DNA of 64,000 nt from Marinobacter sp. 1-4A (GCF_016597725.1 NZ_VCGY01000001.1:310001-374000); one strand, 5' to 3'; shown: positions 6,974 through 16,387, numbered from the stretch's first letter. Notes: generated by a model not told the origin, from the letters alone. Program-made: numbers and translations.

Positions 6974-9487
6974 ATGAGACCACTTACCTACTTCCGTTCA
7001 GGCCAACGCCATTCAACACTCTCCGTGGTTTTAATGGTATTCGCTGCTCTGCTGATAAGCGCTTGCGGCGGTGAGGCCACAGAGGCACTGCCCAACACGT
7101 CATCCGGTTCCGGTGCTGCAAACTACAGTGGCCCGCCACCCGCCACAGGCGATGTACAAAGTTTCAAACTCAATGTTTGGGATAAGCTTGTACAAGATAA
7201 CCGATGCGGCTCTTGTCACGGCGCTGGTGGCCAGTCGCCTACGTTTGTAAACCAGCAAGACATCAACAGCGCATATGCCCAAGCAAATAGCATTGTGAAT
7301 CTCGCTACGCCTTCGCAGTCGCAGATGGTTACCAAGGTAGCCGGTGGCCATAATTGTTGGACGACCAGCGATTCTGTCTGCGCCGATATTATAATCACCT
7401 ACCTTTCCAAATGGGCTGACGGGGGAACGGGCTCCCTTAAAACCGTTGAGTTAAAGGCGCCCGATCTGAGGCCTCCGGGAGCCACCATTGCCTTCCCACC
7501 AGAGAGCATTGCTTTCGAAAACACCGTGTATCCGGTACTGAAAGCTTACTGTGCCGACTGCCACGGCGATGGCGGGCAAACGCCTTACATTGCCAGCGAC
7601 AACCCCGACATTGCCTACCAACAGTCCAAGAGCCGGATGGACCTAAACACTCCGGAAAACTCCCGCTTTGTTGTTCGCTTGAAAAGGGATTTCCACAACT
7701 GCTGGGCGAATCAAGGTGAAGCAGACTGCGAATGGTCGGCAGGCATGATGGAAATGGCAATTGAAGAATTCGCTCAACCTTTATCACCCACTCCGGTCGA
7801 CCCTGCTCTGGTTGCCAGCAGGGCACTGGTGCTGGAGCAGGATGGGTTATTGGCGAATTCTGGAGGTCGTTTTGAAGACAACATCATTGCGCTCTACGAG
7901 TTCAAGGCCGGACAAGGCCAAATCGCTTACGATACCAGCGGCGTTTCCACGGCTCTGGATCTTACACTCAGCGGCAACGTGGACTGGGTGTTGGGTTGGG
8001 GCATCAATATTGGCCCCGAAGTCCAAACACAAAGCGGCCCTGTAACACCTGCAGGCAAAGCTCAGGGCTCTACCGCTAACAGCCGCAAACTACATACCTT
8101 GCTAACCGGCTCTGGTGAATATGCCATCGAAGCCTGGGTCGCGCCGGGCAATATTACTCAGGAAGACGCACGAATCATCAGCTACTCCGGCTCTGCCACC
8201 ACGCGCAACCTTACGCTAAGCCAAAGCCTGCAACGCTATGAAGTGCTTCATCGCAGCACCACCAGCGATGAGAACACCCCATTCGCAACTCAAGACGGCG
8301 ATAAGCTCCTGCAAGCCACACTGCAGCATGTGGTGATTAACTATGCCCCGGGCACCGGACGGCAAATCTTTGTTAACGGCCAGCACTCTGGCGATGTCGA
8401 CCCAGACAATGCAGGCCTGCTCTCCGAATGGGATAACAGTTTTGCGCTGGTTCTAGGCAACGAAACCGACGGCAACTCACCTTGGCAGGGTGCCATTCGC
8501 ATGGTTGCCTTTCATAGTCGGTCGCTGACGCCGGAACAAATCAGAACCAATTATGATGTGGGTGTGGGGCAGAAGTTCTACTTGCTGTTTGGCGTATCCC
8601 ACCTGATTGACGTGCCTGAAAGCTTCGTTGTTTTCGATGTTAGCGTATTTGATAACTACAGCTATCGCTTCACGGCCCCCTTCTTTATCAGCTTGGATGA
8701 GAATGCAGAGCCGTCGAACATCCCGCTTCAGGGCATGCGTTTGGGTATTAACGGCAAAGAAGCAACCGTGGGGCAATCTTGGGCAAACCTTGATGTAACT
8801 CTTGATAGCGAAACATACCTGCCCGGAACCGGCCAATCCTTATCGCGGCTAGGTACGATCATCGCCCTAGAAAATGGCCCTGCCAGCGATGAGTTCTTTT
8901 TAACCTTTGATCGACTTGGAAGCAGCACGTTCTCCCGCTCTGAGCCTCCCTTGCCCGGAACCGTAGCGCCGCAAATTTTGCCACCTGCATCGGACATTGG
9001 ACTAAAAACCTTCGATGAGATTAATGAATCCATGGCACGCATGACGGGCATTCCTCGCACCAACGAGGCGATTGCGAACACATTCACCAGAGTGAAGCAG
9101 CAACTACCAACGGTAGAGAATATTGAGGGCTTCCTTTCTTCGCATCAAATGGCGATTACTCAAATGGCGATTCAATATTGTGATGCTTTGGTTGCAGACG
9201 TTTCGAAAAGGCAGGCTTTCTTCCCCGGCTTCAACTTCTCTGCTTCAGTAGCCACTGCGTTTAATACCAGTGGCAAGCGCCAGATTACCACCCCCCTGTT
9301 GGAACGCTTTGTGGGGGAGAATCTTGGAACTCAGCCTAGCACGCAGACAATCGAAGCGGAGCTGGACGGCCTCATTGAGGCGCTGTCACAGTGTGGCGGC
9401 GCCGTCTGCCCGGCGGACCGCACCGAAACCATTGTTAAAGCAAGTTGTGCCGCGGTGCTTGGCAGCGCCACGACCCTGGTTCAGTAG
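6974..9487 (+). CDS. LamG-domain lipoprotein with duplicated CxxCH/HNCW modules
   Basis: An 837-residue lipoprotein (lipobox LLISAC). Two homologous modules follow. The first has C78-GS-C81-H82 and H126-N-C-W129; the second has C193-AD-C196-H197 and H241-N-C-W244. The C-to-H spacing is 48 residues in both, and the modules are offset by 115. Residues about 305-530 form a concanavalin/LamG-like sandwich (AIEAWVAP, QHVVINYAPGTGRQIFVNG, ALVLGNETDG, GAIRMVAFHSRSLTPEQI). The rest is unassigned, with a Cys-containing C-terminus. Haem binding is inferred from CxxCH; the LamG part suggests binding to a glycan or surface polymer. Its neighbours on both sides lie within 13 nt, so it is cotranscribed. 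Confidence 0.68.
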   Translation: MRPLTYFRSGQRHSTLSVVLMVFAALLISACGGEATEALPNTSSGSGAANYSGPPPATGDVQSFKLNVWDKLVQDNRCGSCHGAGGQSPTFVNQQDINSAYAQANSIVNLATPSQSQMVTKVAGGHNCWTTSDSVCADIIITYLSKWADGGTGSLKTVELKAPDLRPPGATIAFPPESIAFENTVYPVLKAYCADCHGDGGQTPYIASDNPDIAYQQSKSRMDLNTPENSRFVVRLKRDFHNCWANQGEADCEWSAGMMEMAIEEFAQPLSPTPVDPALVASRALVLEQDGLLANSGGRFEDNIIALYEFKAGQGQIAYDTSGVSTALDLTLSGNVDWVLGWGINIGPEVQTQSGPVTPAGKAQGSTANSRKLHTLLTGSGEYAIEAWVAPGNITQEDARIISYSGSATTRNLTLSQSLQRYEVLHRSTTSDENTPFATQDGDKLLQATLQHVVINYAPGTGRQIFVNGQHSGDVDPDNAGLLSEWDNSFALVLGNETDGNSPWQGAIRMVAFHSRSLTPEQIRTNYDVGVGQKFYLLFGVSHLIDVPESFVVFDVSVFDNYSYRFTAPFFISLDENAEPSNIPLQGMRLGINGKEATVGQSWANLDVTLDSETYLPGTGQSLSRLGTIIALENGPASDEFFLTFDRLGSSTFSRSEPPLPGTVAPQILPPASDIGLKTFDEINESMARMTGIPRTNEAIANTFTRVKQQLPTVENIEGFLSSHQMAITQMAIQYCDALVADVSKRQAFFPGFNFSASVATAFNTSGKRQITTPLLERFVGENLGTQPSTQTIEAELDGLIEALSQCGGAVCPADRTETIVKASCAAVLGSATTLVQ

Positions 9488-9499
9488 AGGACAACGCTC

Positions 9500-11062
9500 A
9501 TGTTTATACGCAAATCTCGTAAACGGCCCCTGGCCAATGGTGAGCCCCTCCTCCACAGCGACCACTCGCGACCAAAGACCCGGCGGGAGTTCATTGCCCA
9601 AGGCATGATGGCTGGCACTGCCACTGTGTTAGGCGCGTCCATGTTTAGCCTATTCGCCAACCCAAGAATGGCCGCTGCAGAACTGTCGCAAGAACTGAAA
9701 GACAGCTGTGGTATCGGCATACCCGGTGCGGGGAAAATACCTTTTATCTGTTTTGACCTTGCCGGAGGCGCCAGCATTGCAGGCTCAAACGTGCTTATGG
9801 GTGGAAGCGGCGGCCAAAAGGACTTTCTAAGCACTGCGGGGTACAACAAGCTAGGGCTGCCCGGCGACATGCTTCCGAATGACCCCGCTTTTGTGAATGA
9901 GGAGCTTGGGCTTGCGTTCCATTCTGACAGTGGCTTCTTGCGGGGAATCCAACAAAGCACCAGCGCCGGAACCCGCGCGGCAATCAATGGTGCCGTTATT
10001 GCTGCACGCTCCGAAAACGATACCGGCAACAACCCGCACAATCCTATGTATGGCATCTACCAGGCCGGTGCAGATGGTTCCTTGCTCTCCCTGATTGGCT
10101 CGCAAAGCTCTCAATCCGGCGGCAACTCTATGGCGCCAATGAGCATGATCAACCCGAAAGTGCGCCCCACTAAAATAGACCGCCCGTCGGATGCAAAAGG
10201 CTTGGTGGATGTGGGCGACCTGACGTCCATCTTGAATCAATCCGATGCCGTTTCTGTGATGGAAGCTGTTCAGCGCATCAGTGACGCAAAAATGAATAAG
10301 GTAAATACCAAACTCGGTTCTGGTGCCGACGCAGACATCAAAAAGTTGGTGCGCTGCGGCTACGCCAAGAGTGCAAACCTGATCGAGAATTACGGCAACC
10401 CAGCCATTCTTGACCCTATGCTGGATACCGATATTGTTGGCCCCGGCGGGATATTTTCAAGTACCGAATTCGCAGGCAACCGGGAATTTCAAAAAACCGC
10501 CTCTGTGATGAAACTGGTTATAAACGGTTACGCGGGTGCAGGCACCGTGACCATGGGGGGCTATGACTACCATACGGGTGAGCGGGCAACCGGTGAGCGC
10601 CGCGACGAACTGGCTGGCCGTTGCATGGGCGCCTGCCTCGAATACGCGGCAAGGGTCGGGGTACCACTCATGCTGTACGTATTCAGTGATGGTTCCGTGT
10701 CCAGCAACGGGCGTCTGGATGATTCTGAAGACGGCCGTGGGAAAGGCGAGTGGACTGGCGACAACCAGCAGACCGCAGCCTCGTTTTTCTTAGTGTATAA
10801 CCCCAACGGGCGCCCCACCCCCATTCGCAATCAGATCGGCTTCATGCGCCCCGACGCATCTGTGGAAACCGCATCCAGCCCGGCAGCAAACAACGTGAAC
10901 CAGCTAGTACAGACTGTTCTGCTGAACTACATGGCACTACACGGCGAGCAAGGTGCGTTCGCATCAAGGTTTCTTGGCCATGGGTTAGGCAATACGGCTA
11001 GTCAGGACAGGCTGATTGCCTTCTCTGATGTGGTCAGCGGAACCATTCCACCGAGGCGCTAA
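9500..11062 (+). CDS. Tat-exported DUF1501-like protein (520 aa)
   Basis: A twin-arginine signal (TRREFIAQG near residue 28, then the hydrophobic MMAGTATVLGASMFSLFA) points to export of a folded, possibly cofactor-loaded protein. The body has alkaline-phosphatase-superfamily features weakly like DUF1501: FDLAGGASIAGSN, GGYDYHTGERATGERRDEL (compare GGFDTH) and VPLMLYVFSDGSV. In other phyla DUF1501 proteins pair with DUF1592/DUF1553 haem proteins, which matches the gene two places upstream. Relatives are sometimes labelled GspF, which looks like a misannotation because there are no type II secretion motifs. No reaction can be assigned. It is the last gene of the plus-strand trio. Confidence 0.6.
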   Translation: MFIRKSRKRPLANGEPLLHSDHSRPKTRREFIAQGMMAGTATVLGASMFSLFANPRMAAAELSQELKDSCGIGIPGAGKIPFICFDLAGGASIAGSNVLMGGSGGQKDFLSTAGYNKLGLPGDMLPNDPAFVNEELGLAFHSDSGFLRGIQQSTSAGTRAAINGAVIAARSENDTGNNPHNPMYGIYQAGADGSLLSLIGSQSSQSGGNSMAPMSMINPKVRPTKIDRPSDAKGLVDVGDLTSILNQSDAVSVMEAVQRISDAKMNKVNTKLGSGADADIKKLVRCGYAKSANLIENYGNPAILDPMLDTDIVGPGGIFSSTEFAGNREFQKTASVMKLVINGYAGAGTVTMGGYDYHTGERATGERRDELAGRCMGACLEYAARVGVPLMLYVFSDGSVSSNGRLDDSEDGRGKGEWTGDNQQTAASFFLVYNPNGRPTPIRNQIGFMRPDASVETASSPAANNVNQLVQTVLLNYMALHGEQGAFASRFLGHGLGNTASQDRLIAFSDVVSGTIPPRR

Positions 11063-11090
11063 CGCATTAAGGGGTGAAAGCGCCCCGGAA

Positions 11091-12119
11091 TCAGAGTTCT
11101 GACTCCGGAGGCGCCAGCCCTTCAGAAAAGTGCATCACACGCTGATCATCAATAATAATCGCGTCAACACCTGGCAGATTTTCAATCATCTCCAAACCTT
11201 TTTCCGGCCCGAGAACAAAAACAGCCGTAGACAGCCCGTCCGTTGTGAGCGCGTCTTCGCCGATGATAGTCACGCTTTGCACACCGCGCACAGACTTGCC
11301 CGTGCCGGGTGACAGAATATGATGTACCCGTTCGCCCTGCCCGTTGATGAAAAACCGCTCGTAATCGCCGGAAGTGGAAATGGCAAGATTCTCAAGAGGT
11401 AACACCACCGCATTGCGCTTCTCTGAACGAGGGTCGCGAATCCCCACTAACCAAGGTCGGCCACGTTTGTCTCCAAGCAGCCGGAGATCTCCGCCAGCAC
11501 TGAGCCGCGCATGGCGAACCCCAGCCCGCATCAGTTGCTCAATCCCAAGGTCTACCGCATAGCCTTTTGCAATGCCGCCTAAATCAACCAACAGCTCTTT
11601 TTGCCGATACCAAACCGTGTGTTCGGCCTCATCTAAAACAATATCCTGATAGCTAATATGGCTTAGCCTTGCCTGAATATCTTCTTCCGACGGTTGCTGA
11701 TGTTCACGGAAGTCATAAAGATAACCAACAGAGCCGAAACTGATATCGAATGCCCCACCACTGAGCACGGCTACGTCTTCGGCTCTTTTGAGTACCCGAA
11801 AAAGACCGGCGCTTACGGGCACTGGGTGCTCCGCAGCTTGGCGGTTAAGAGCGGAGAGTTCGGAATCCTCCCGGTAGCGACTCATACTCCTATCTACTTG
11901 ATGAAATACCGCCAGCACGTCCTCCGCAATTGCATCGGCGGCACTCCGGTCAGTAAACCAGAACTCCAGCTCCACGGGCGTTGTCATGGCGGTATCTGTA
12001 TACCGAAACCACTGGGCATACGACGTCACCGGCAGCAGCAAACCAAGCAGGATAAGCGCAGAGGGAAACGCGCCAGAGAGCCGGCGAATCTGGATGAGCA
12101 ACAAAGTAGCGACCGACAT
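11091..12119 (-). CDS. apbE: FAD:protein FMN transferase, ApbE family
   Basis: ApbE attaches FMN from FAD covalently to a Thr/Ser of periplasmic redox proteins, using Mg2+. The family motifs are intact: GGAFDISFGSVG (121-132), DLGGIAKGYAVD (179-190), SAGGD (207-211), SGDYERFF (250-257), HHILSPGTG (266-274) and TDGLSTAVFVLG (293-304). The N-terminus is a cleavable signal (..VTSYA-QW) rather than the lipobox seen in many ApbEs. Its ATG overlaps the ogt stop (TAATG). I found no clear acceptor motif of the D-x-x-(S/T)-G-A-T type in the visible neighbours, so its target is either outside the window or atypical. Confidence 0.92.
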   Translation of the reverse strand: MSVATLLLIQIRRLSGAFPSALILLGLLLPVTSYAQWFRYTDTAMTTPVELEFWFTDRSAADAIAEDVLAVFHQVDRSMSRYREDSELSALNRQAAEHPVPVSAGLFRVLKRAEDVAVLSGGAFDISFGSVGYLYDFREHQQPSEEDIQARLSHISYQDIVLDEAEHTVWYRQKELLVDLGGIAKGYAVDLGIEQLMRAGVRHARLSAGGDLRLLGDKRGRPWLVGIRDPRSEKRNAVVLPLENLAISTSGDYERFFINGQGERVHHILSPGTGKSVRGVQSVTIIGEDALTTDGLSTAVFVLGPEKGLEMIENLPGVDAIIIDDQRVMHFSEGLAPPESEL

Positions 12120-12649
12120 TATCGTTCAGACAGCCCCTGCTCATGGCTAAGCACCGCTTGTTTGCGCTTAACACCCCAGCGATAGCCAGAAAGGCTGCCA
12201 TCGCCGCGCAGTACACGATGACATGGCACCACAACAGCAAGGGGGTTGGCGGCGCAGGCTCCGGCCACTGCTCTTGATGCAGTAGGCATTCCCATGCGCC
12301 GTGCAATGTCGCCATATGTGGATGAACTGCCCGAAGGAATCTCCTGCAACGCTTGCCAAACTTTGCACTGGAAATCCGTACCACGAAGATCAAGCTGAAC
12401 ATCGAGCGGTTTACGGCTATCAATAAGATAACTCATCACACTGGAAAACCACTCTGCACGGGAATTATTTGCATGATCAAAGCGAGCATCGGGAAAGCGT
12501 CGAGCCAGATCTGCAGTCAACTCTTCCACCGAGTCACCCGGGAGAACAGCACATACGCCCTGTGATGTGCAGGCAACTAAAATTTCACCGAGATAGCAGT
12601 GGCCAGTCTGCCAGATGATCGTTTCGTCCTGCGCATTCTTACCCGTCAT
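12119..12649 (-). CDS. ogt: Methylated-DNA--protein-cysteine methyltransferase
   Basis: A 176-residue suicide enzyme that removes O6-methylguanine damage by transfer to its own cysteine. The nucleophile is C143 in P142-C-H-R-V146, inside the usual PLAVVVPCHRVLR. Downstream SLSGYRWGVKRKQAVL and the helix-turn-helix region YGDIARRMGMPTASRAV are typical. The N-terminal ribonuclease-like domain is short, and the protein resembles the C-terminal half of Ada without the Ada regulatory domain. It overlaps apbE by one base, an odd pairing of a DNA repair gene with a flavin-transfer gene that may be only a shared transcript. Confidence 0.92.
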   Translation of the reverse strand: MTGKNAQDETIIWQTGHCYLGEILVACTSQGVCAVLPGDSVEELTADLARRFPDARFDHANNSRAEWFSSVMSYLIDSRKPLDVQLDLRGTDFQCKVWQALQEIPSGSSSTYGDIARRMGMPTASRAVAGACAANPLAVVVPCHRVLRGDGSLSGYRWGVKRKQAVLSHEQGLSER

Positions 12650-12897
12650 GGAAAGCTCCTCGGTTTCAGTTTCCCGGTTTTTTCAATCGCTCTCGACACC
12701 AGCTAAGGCAGTATGACTCATGTAAGTGAGCGTGCAAACGTACAAATATTTACGCAAATTCCCACTTTTGTCTGATTGCCGCGCTCTGCCTCAAAAAAAG
12801 AAACTAACCCTCAGCCTCACCAATAATCAAACCAAAACAACCAGAGCGCTGGCCCGAGTGTTTCTCACTTGGCCACCCCCTAAAGCTGGAGCCATTT

Positions 12898-14148
12898 ATG
12901 CTACCCGGAAAAGCCCTTTTAACCGTCTGTTTGCTACTGCTTTCGGCAAGCACCCTTGGTGCTGAAACACTAAAAATCGGCCTGAATTATCCGCAAACAG
13001 GTCGTTACAAAGATCAGGGCCTGCAACAAAGGCTGGGGGCATTTTTGGCGGTAGATGAAATCAACAAAGCCGGCGGGGTTATGGGGCAACCTTTGGAACT
13101 GGTGATTCGCAACACCCGCGGAAAGCCCGCCCGAGGCGCAAGAAACACGGCTGAAATGATCGATAACGAAGGCGTTCAAATGGTGTTTGGTGGCGTATCC
13201 AGCTCCGTTGCAATCGCCTCGGGAAATGCCGCCCGCGAGCGCGACCGGCTCTATTTCGGCACCCTTACCTATTCTAATGCGACCACCGGAAGTGCTGCAC
13301 ACACTCACATGTTCCGCGAACCTTACAATGCATGGATGACGGCTAAGGTTCTCAGCCAGTACCTAAAACAAAACCATGGCGGTCAGGATTATTTCTATAT
13401 TACGTCTGATTACACATGGGGCTGGTCAGTTGAGGAGTCGGTGCGCAAATTTTCCGATACGGAAGACACAGAGCGCCATCCCGGTGTGAAAACTCCCTTT
13501 CCACGAGCTCTGGTGAACGACTTCCAGAATGCGCTGGAACAGGCCGATGCAAGCGGTGCAGAAGTGCTTATGCTGGTACTGTTTGGGGATGACATGGTTC
13601 GCGCCCTGAACGTAGCTTACGAAATGGGCCTGACTAAAAAAATGCAGATTGTTGTTCCCAACCTTACTCTGGGCATGGCAATTCAGGTTGGCCCAACCAT
13701 CATGGAAGGTGTTGTTGGTGGCAGCCCATGGGTATGGAACGTCCCCTATGAGATGAACTATCCACGTGGTAAAGAATTTGTTGAAGCCTTCTCAAAGCGC
13801 TATGAAATGCGGCCATCGACCGCCGCAGCTTCCGCCTACAGCATTGTATACCAGTACAAAAGCGCTGTAGAACGCGCCGGAACAACCGATACCCGGGCAT
13901 TGATTCGAGCCCTTGAAGGGCATAGATACACGTTCCTGAAAGACGAACAGTACTGGCGTGACTTTGACCACCAAAACGTACAGTCTGTTTACGTGGTTAA
14001 AGTTAAGCCCCGGACAGCTATTATGGCCGACGAGTATGGTGCGGATTACTTCAGCATCATCGGCTCTATGTCTGGCGATAACGCCGCACAAACCCGCGAA
14101 GAATGGCAGGCTCGTCGCAGAGAGGCTGGAAAGCCAGTAACGTTGTGA
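12898..14148 (+). CDS. Orphan ABC-type substrate-binding protein (Peripla_BP_6)
   Basis: 416 residues with a signal peptide (..LSASTLGA-ET) and the start of a type I periplasmic binding fold: LKIGLNYPQTGRYKDQGLQ, AVDEINKAGGVMGQPLELV, IRNTRGKP, and a cleft-like VFGGVSSSVAIASGNAA. This matches the branched-chain amino acid/amide/urea binding family (LivJ/UrtA-like). No permease or ATPase is nearby. It faces a chemoreceptor gene tail to tail (94 nt), so it could hand its ligand to a receptor or a distant transporter (inference). The ligand cannot be named from sequence. Confidence 0.82.
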   Translation: MLPGKALLTVCLLLLSASTLGAETLKIGLNYPQTGRYKDQGLQQRLGAFLAVDEINKAGGVMGQPLELVIRNTRGKPARGARNTAEMIDNEGVQMVFGGVSSSVAIASGNAARERDRLYFGTLTYSNATTGSAAHTHMFREPYNAWMTAKVLSQYLKQNHGGQDYFYITSDYTWGWSVEESVRKFSDTEDTERHPGVKTPFPRALVNDFQNALEQADASGAEVLMLVLFGDDMVRALNVAYEMGLTKKMQIVVPNLTLGMAIQVGPTIMEGVVGGSPWVWNVPYEMNYPRGKEFVEAFSKRYEMRPSTAAASAYSIVYQYKSAVERAGTTDTRALIRALEGHRYTFLKDEQYWRDFDHQNVQSVYVVKVKPRTAIMADEYGADYFSIIGSMSGDNAAQTREEWQARRREAGKPVTL

Positions 14149-14242
14149 GCTTGGCAGCTCTTATGATGCGATAGTTGGGGTCGATAAGCTGCTATAAAGG
14201 GTGCGCGGGTGACGACCGCGCGACTTCGCCCAAGCGGCCACT

Positions 14243-16249
14243 CTAATGAACACGAAAACGTTCAGTAAGCGCTTCGATATCAGCCACGGAGGCCTCCAAT
14301 TGCTCGCAGGTTGTGACCAAGCCATCAATCTGCTCAAGGCTGACGGTGGCTGAACCACTGATATCATTGACCTGTCTGGCGACAGACTGGCTGACACCTT
14401 CCTGTTCATCCATGCCATGACGGATCTGGTCAGCTCCCTGATGAATAAGAGCCATTGCTCCACGAATCTTTTCGGCTCCGTCGGATACACTTTCCATAAG
14501 CGCTCTAACCGCTTCCAGTTGAGAGAAGCTGCTATTCATTGAGCTTACAGACTCCGTCGCTTCTGCTTGAAGACGTTCAACCAGTGTACGTATCGTATCT
14601 GTACTTTCCGTAGTTTTTCGAGCAAGGCTACGCACTTCATCAGCAACTACCGCAAACCCGCGGCCGGCTTCGCCCGCACGCGCAGATTCAATGGCTGCAT
14701 TGAGCGCCAGCAGGTTCGTCTGATTGGCAATGCCGTCGATCGTCGCAGTAATTCGCTCAATATCAAGCGAAGCCTTTTCAAGCTGTTGGAGCTTACCGGC
14801 AGTATGTCTGGCCTGCGTTTCTAAGCCTGCTACACAGCGGTTTCCTTGCTCGGCTGCCTCAAGGTTTTCCTCAACCTGCTGGTTGATCTCACCCACCAGC
14901 CCGTGGGTTTCACGCACCGACCCCGCAACCTCCCTAGCAGACGCTTCCATTTGAGTCATGGCTGCCGCTATGGCTCCCAGATCGTCGGATTGGCCTCTGA
15001 TTCGCTCGTTAAAATCTCTCGCAAATGTGGCATTACCTGAGGCAATCACCGCAATATCAGCTCCAGCTTGCTGTAAGCTCCCCAGAACCGTTGCCATGGC
15101 ATCTGACAGTTGATTAACAGAGGCTTTTAAAGCAACAAACTCGCCCTTTGCATCAAACTCTAAACGCTGAGAATAGTCTCCCTGCGCCATGCCAGCCAAG
15201 TGTTCAAGCGTTGCTTTCAGCGGTCGACTGATCATTTTTCCCAGCCACAACGAGGTAGCTAAAGCTATAAAAATAACGAGCGGAAGTAACCAATACACCA
15301 ACTGCTCAGATCGTCTAGCCATTGCATCCAGAGAATACACTGCCGCCGTTGTTCGGTCTGATACCGCTGCGCTCATTTCATCCAGATGGGCAGCAAGCAA
15401 ACCCAACTCACGCTCCAGCGCGCCGGACACTTTATCAAGCTTGGCACGATTCTGGCGGTACATCAGATACTGATTGATAATCCCATCCTGCTGATTAACC
15501 GCGGCCATAAATGTGCTTACTAGAGGCGGGAGACCTTCAAGCCTTGGGACCTCCGCAACCAAAGCGTCGATATCGGGCTCGATCATCTGAGTGTTAAACT
15601 TCAAGTTTTCAACAACGTCTTCAAGCTTGCGTGCATCCTCGGTGCTAACCATTTGCATGATCAGCAGTTCAATATTTCCCAAGCTCTCCATCACTGTCGT
15701 GAAAAGATCACGAATGTAGATATCGTCTCCGGCCGGCTCTGTACCCTCCCGAACCAAAAGTCGTTTCATCTCTGCGTTATTCGCGAGAAACACGGATATC
15801 CCCTGATTCACAACTTCCGTTACCGCCAGCACGGATGACTTGTACTCGCCAAGCTGTTCTGCAGAAGCCTTAAGAGTTGAGACGCGCTCGATAGTTTCTT
15901 GATTGCCAGACTGGACCGCGGGGAAGGCATCTAGGCGTGCGAAGCTTGAGACTCGGCTTGCGCCCGCGTTCATCTCATCAAGGGTTCTTTGCAAGAGTGC
16001 TTGTCTGGAGCCAAGCGCCTCAGAATCATCTGCGGACAATATAGAAAGAGCCTGTTTTCCTGCCTCTGAGCGATTTGACTGAATATCTTGAACCAATTCC
16101 CCAAGCGGGAAATAGTCGAGTGTGAGTTCAGTTGTCGTGTCGGAAAAAGAAGACATGATGTAGATGTTGAAGATGCCCCAGCATGCGATGATCACACAAA
16201 GTAAGGCAAAACCAGCATATAAGCGGTGAATGATAGAAATCTGGTTCAT
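14243..16249 (-). CDS. Methyl-accepting chemotaxis protein
   Basis: A 668-residue transmembrane chemoreceptor. TM1 lies near residues 10-33 ([18 protein letters not shown]). A long helical periplasmic sensor of about 280 residues follows, then TM2 near 315-338 ([20 protein letters not shown]), a HAMP domain ([22 protein letters not shown]) and a cytoplasmic four-helix bundle. The CheA/CheW-binding hairpin lies near 503-545 ([20 protein letters not shown], then [12 protein letters not shown]). The sensor resembles a helical-bimodular type because of its length and all-helical character. I chose the ATG at 16249 since AGGGTG precedes it; two upstream starts exist. No C-terminal CheR-docking pentapeptide is seen. 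Confidence 0.93.
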   Translation of the reverse strand: MNQISIIHRLYAGFALLCVIIACWGIFNIYIMSSFSDTTTELTLDYFPLGELVQDIQSNRSEAGKQALSILSADDSEALGSRQALLQRTLDEMNAGASRVSSFARLDAFPAVQSGNQETIERVSTLKASAEQLGEYKSSVLAVTEVVNQGISVFLANNAEMKRLLVREGTEPAGDDIYIRDLFTTVMESLGNIELLIMQMVSTEDARKLEDVVENLKFNTQMIEPDIDALVAEVPRLEGLPPLVSTFMAAVNQQDGIINQYLMYRQNRAKLDKVSGALERELGLLAAHLDEMSAAVSDRTTAAVYSLDAMARRSEQLVYWLLPLVIFIALATSLWLGKMISRPLKATLEHLAGMAQGDYSQRLEFDAKGEFVALKASVNQLSDAMATVLGSLQQAGADIAVIASGNATFARDFNERIRGQSDDLGAIAAAMTQMEASAREVAGSVRETHGLVGEINQQVEENLEAAEQGNRCVAGLETQARHTAGKLQQLEKASLDIERITATIDGIANQTNLLALNAAIESARAGEAGRGFAVVADEVRSLARKTTESTDTIRTLVERLQAEATESVSSMNSSFSQLEAVRALMESVSDGAEKIRGAMALIHQGADQIRHGMDEQEGVSQSVARQVNDISGSATVSLEQIDGLVTTCEQLEASVADIEALTERFRVH

Positions 16250-16335
16250 CTGTGACACCCTCATCACTCGTTCAGCTCTGAGTGAACACCGTTGCATAGG
16301 AAAAAGCCAACAAGGCTACTTAAGACCCATATGAC

Positions 16336-16375
16336 AATGCCCGCCGCAACAGCTAAACCTGTTGCGGCGGGCATT
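16336..16375 (-). terminator. 17-bp perfect hairpin after glpV
   Basis: The arms are 16336-16352 and 16359-16375, a 17-bp perfect stem rich in GC with a 6-nt loop (ctaaac). It lies 13 nt past the glpV stop. There is no U-run on the minus strand after the stem, so it may act as an mRNA 3'-end stabiliser for the abundant binding-protein message or as a weak terminator. Confidence 0.6.
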
Positions 16376-16387
16376 TCATTTTAGAAC

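Noticed and set aside
9500..11062. Type II secretion protein GspF
   Set aside because: No GspF membrane helices; a Tat signal and a soluble alkaline-phosphatase-like body instead.
12830..12897. Sigma-54 promoter before the orphan binding protein
   Set aside because: A TGGCCAC resembles a -24 element, but there is no TTGC at the right distance.
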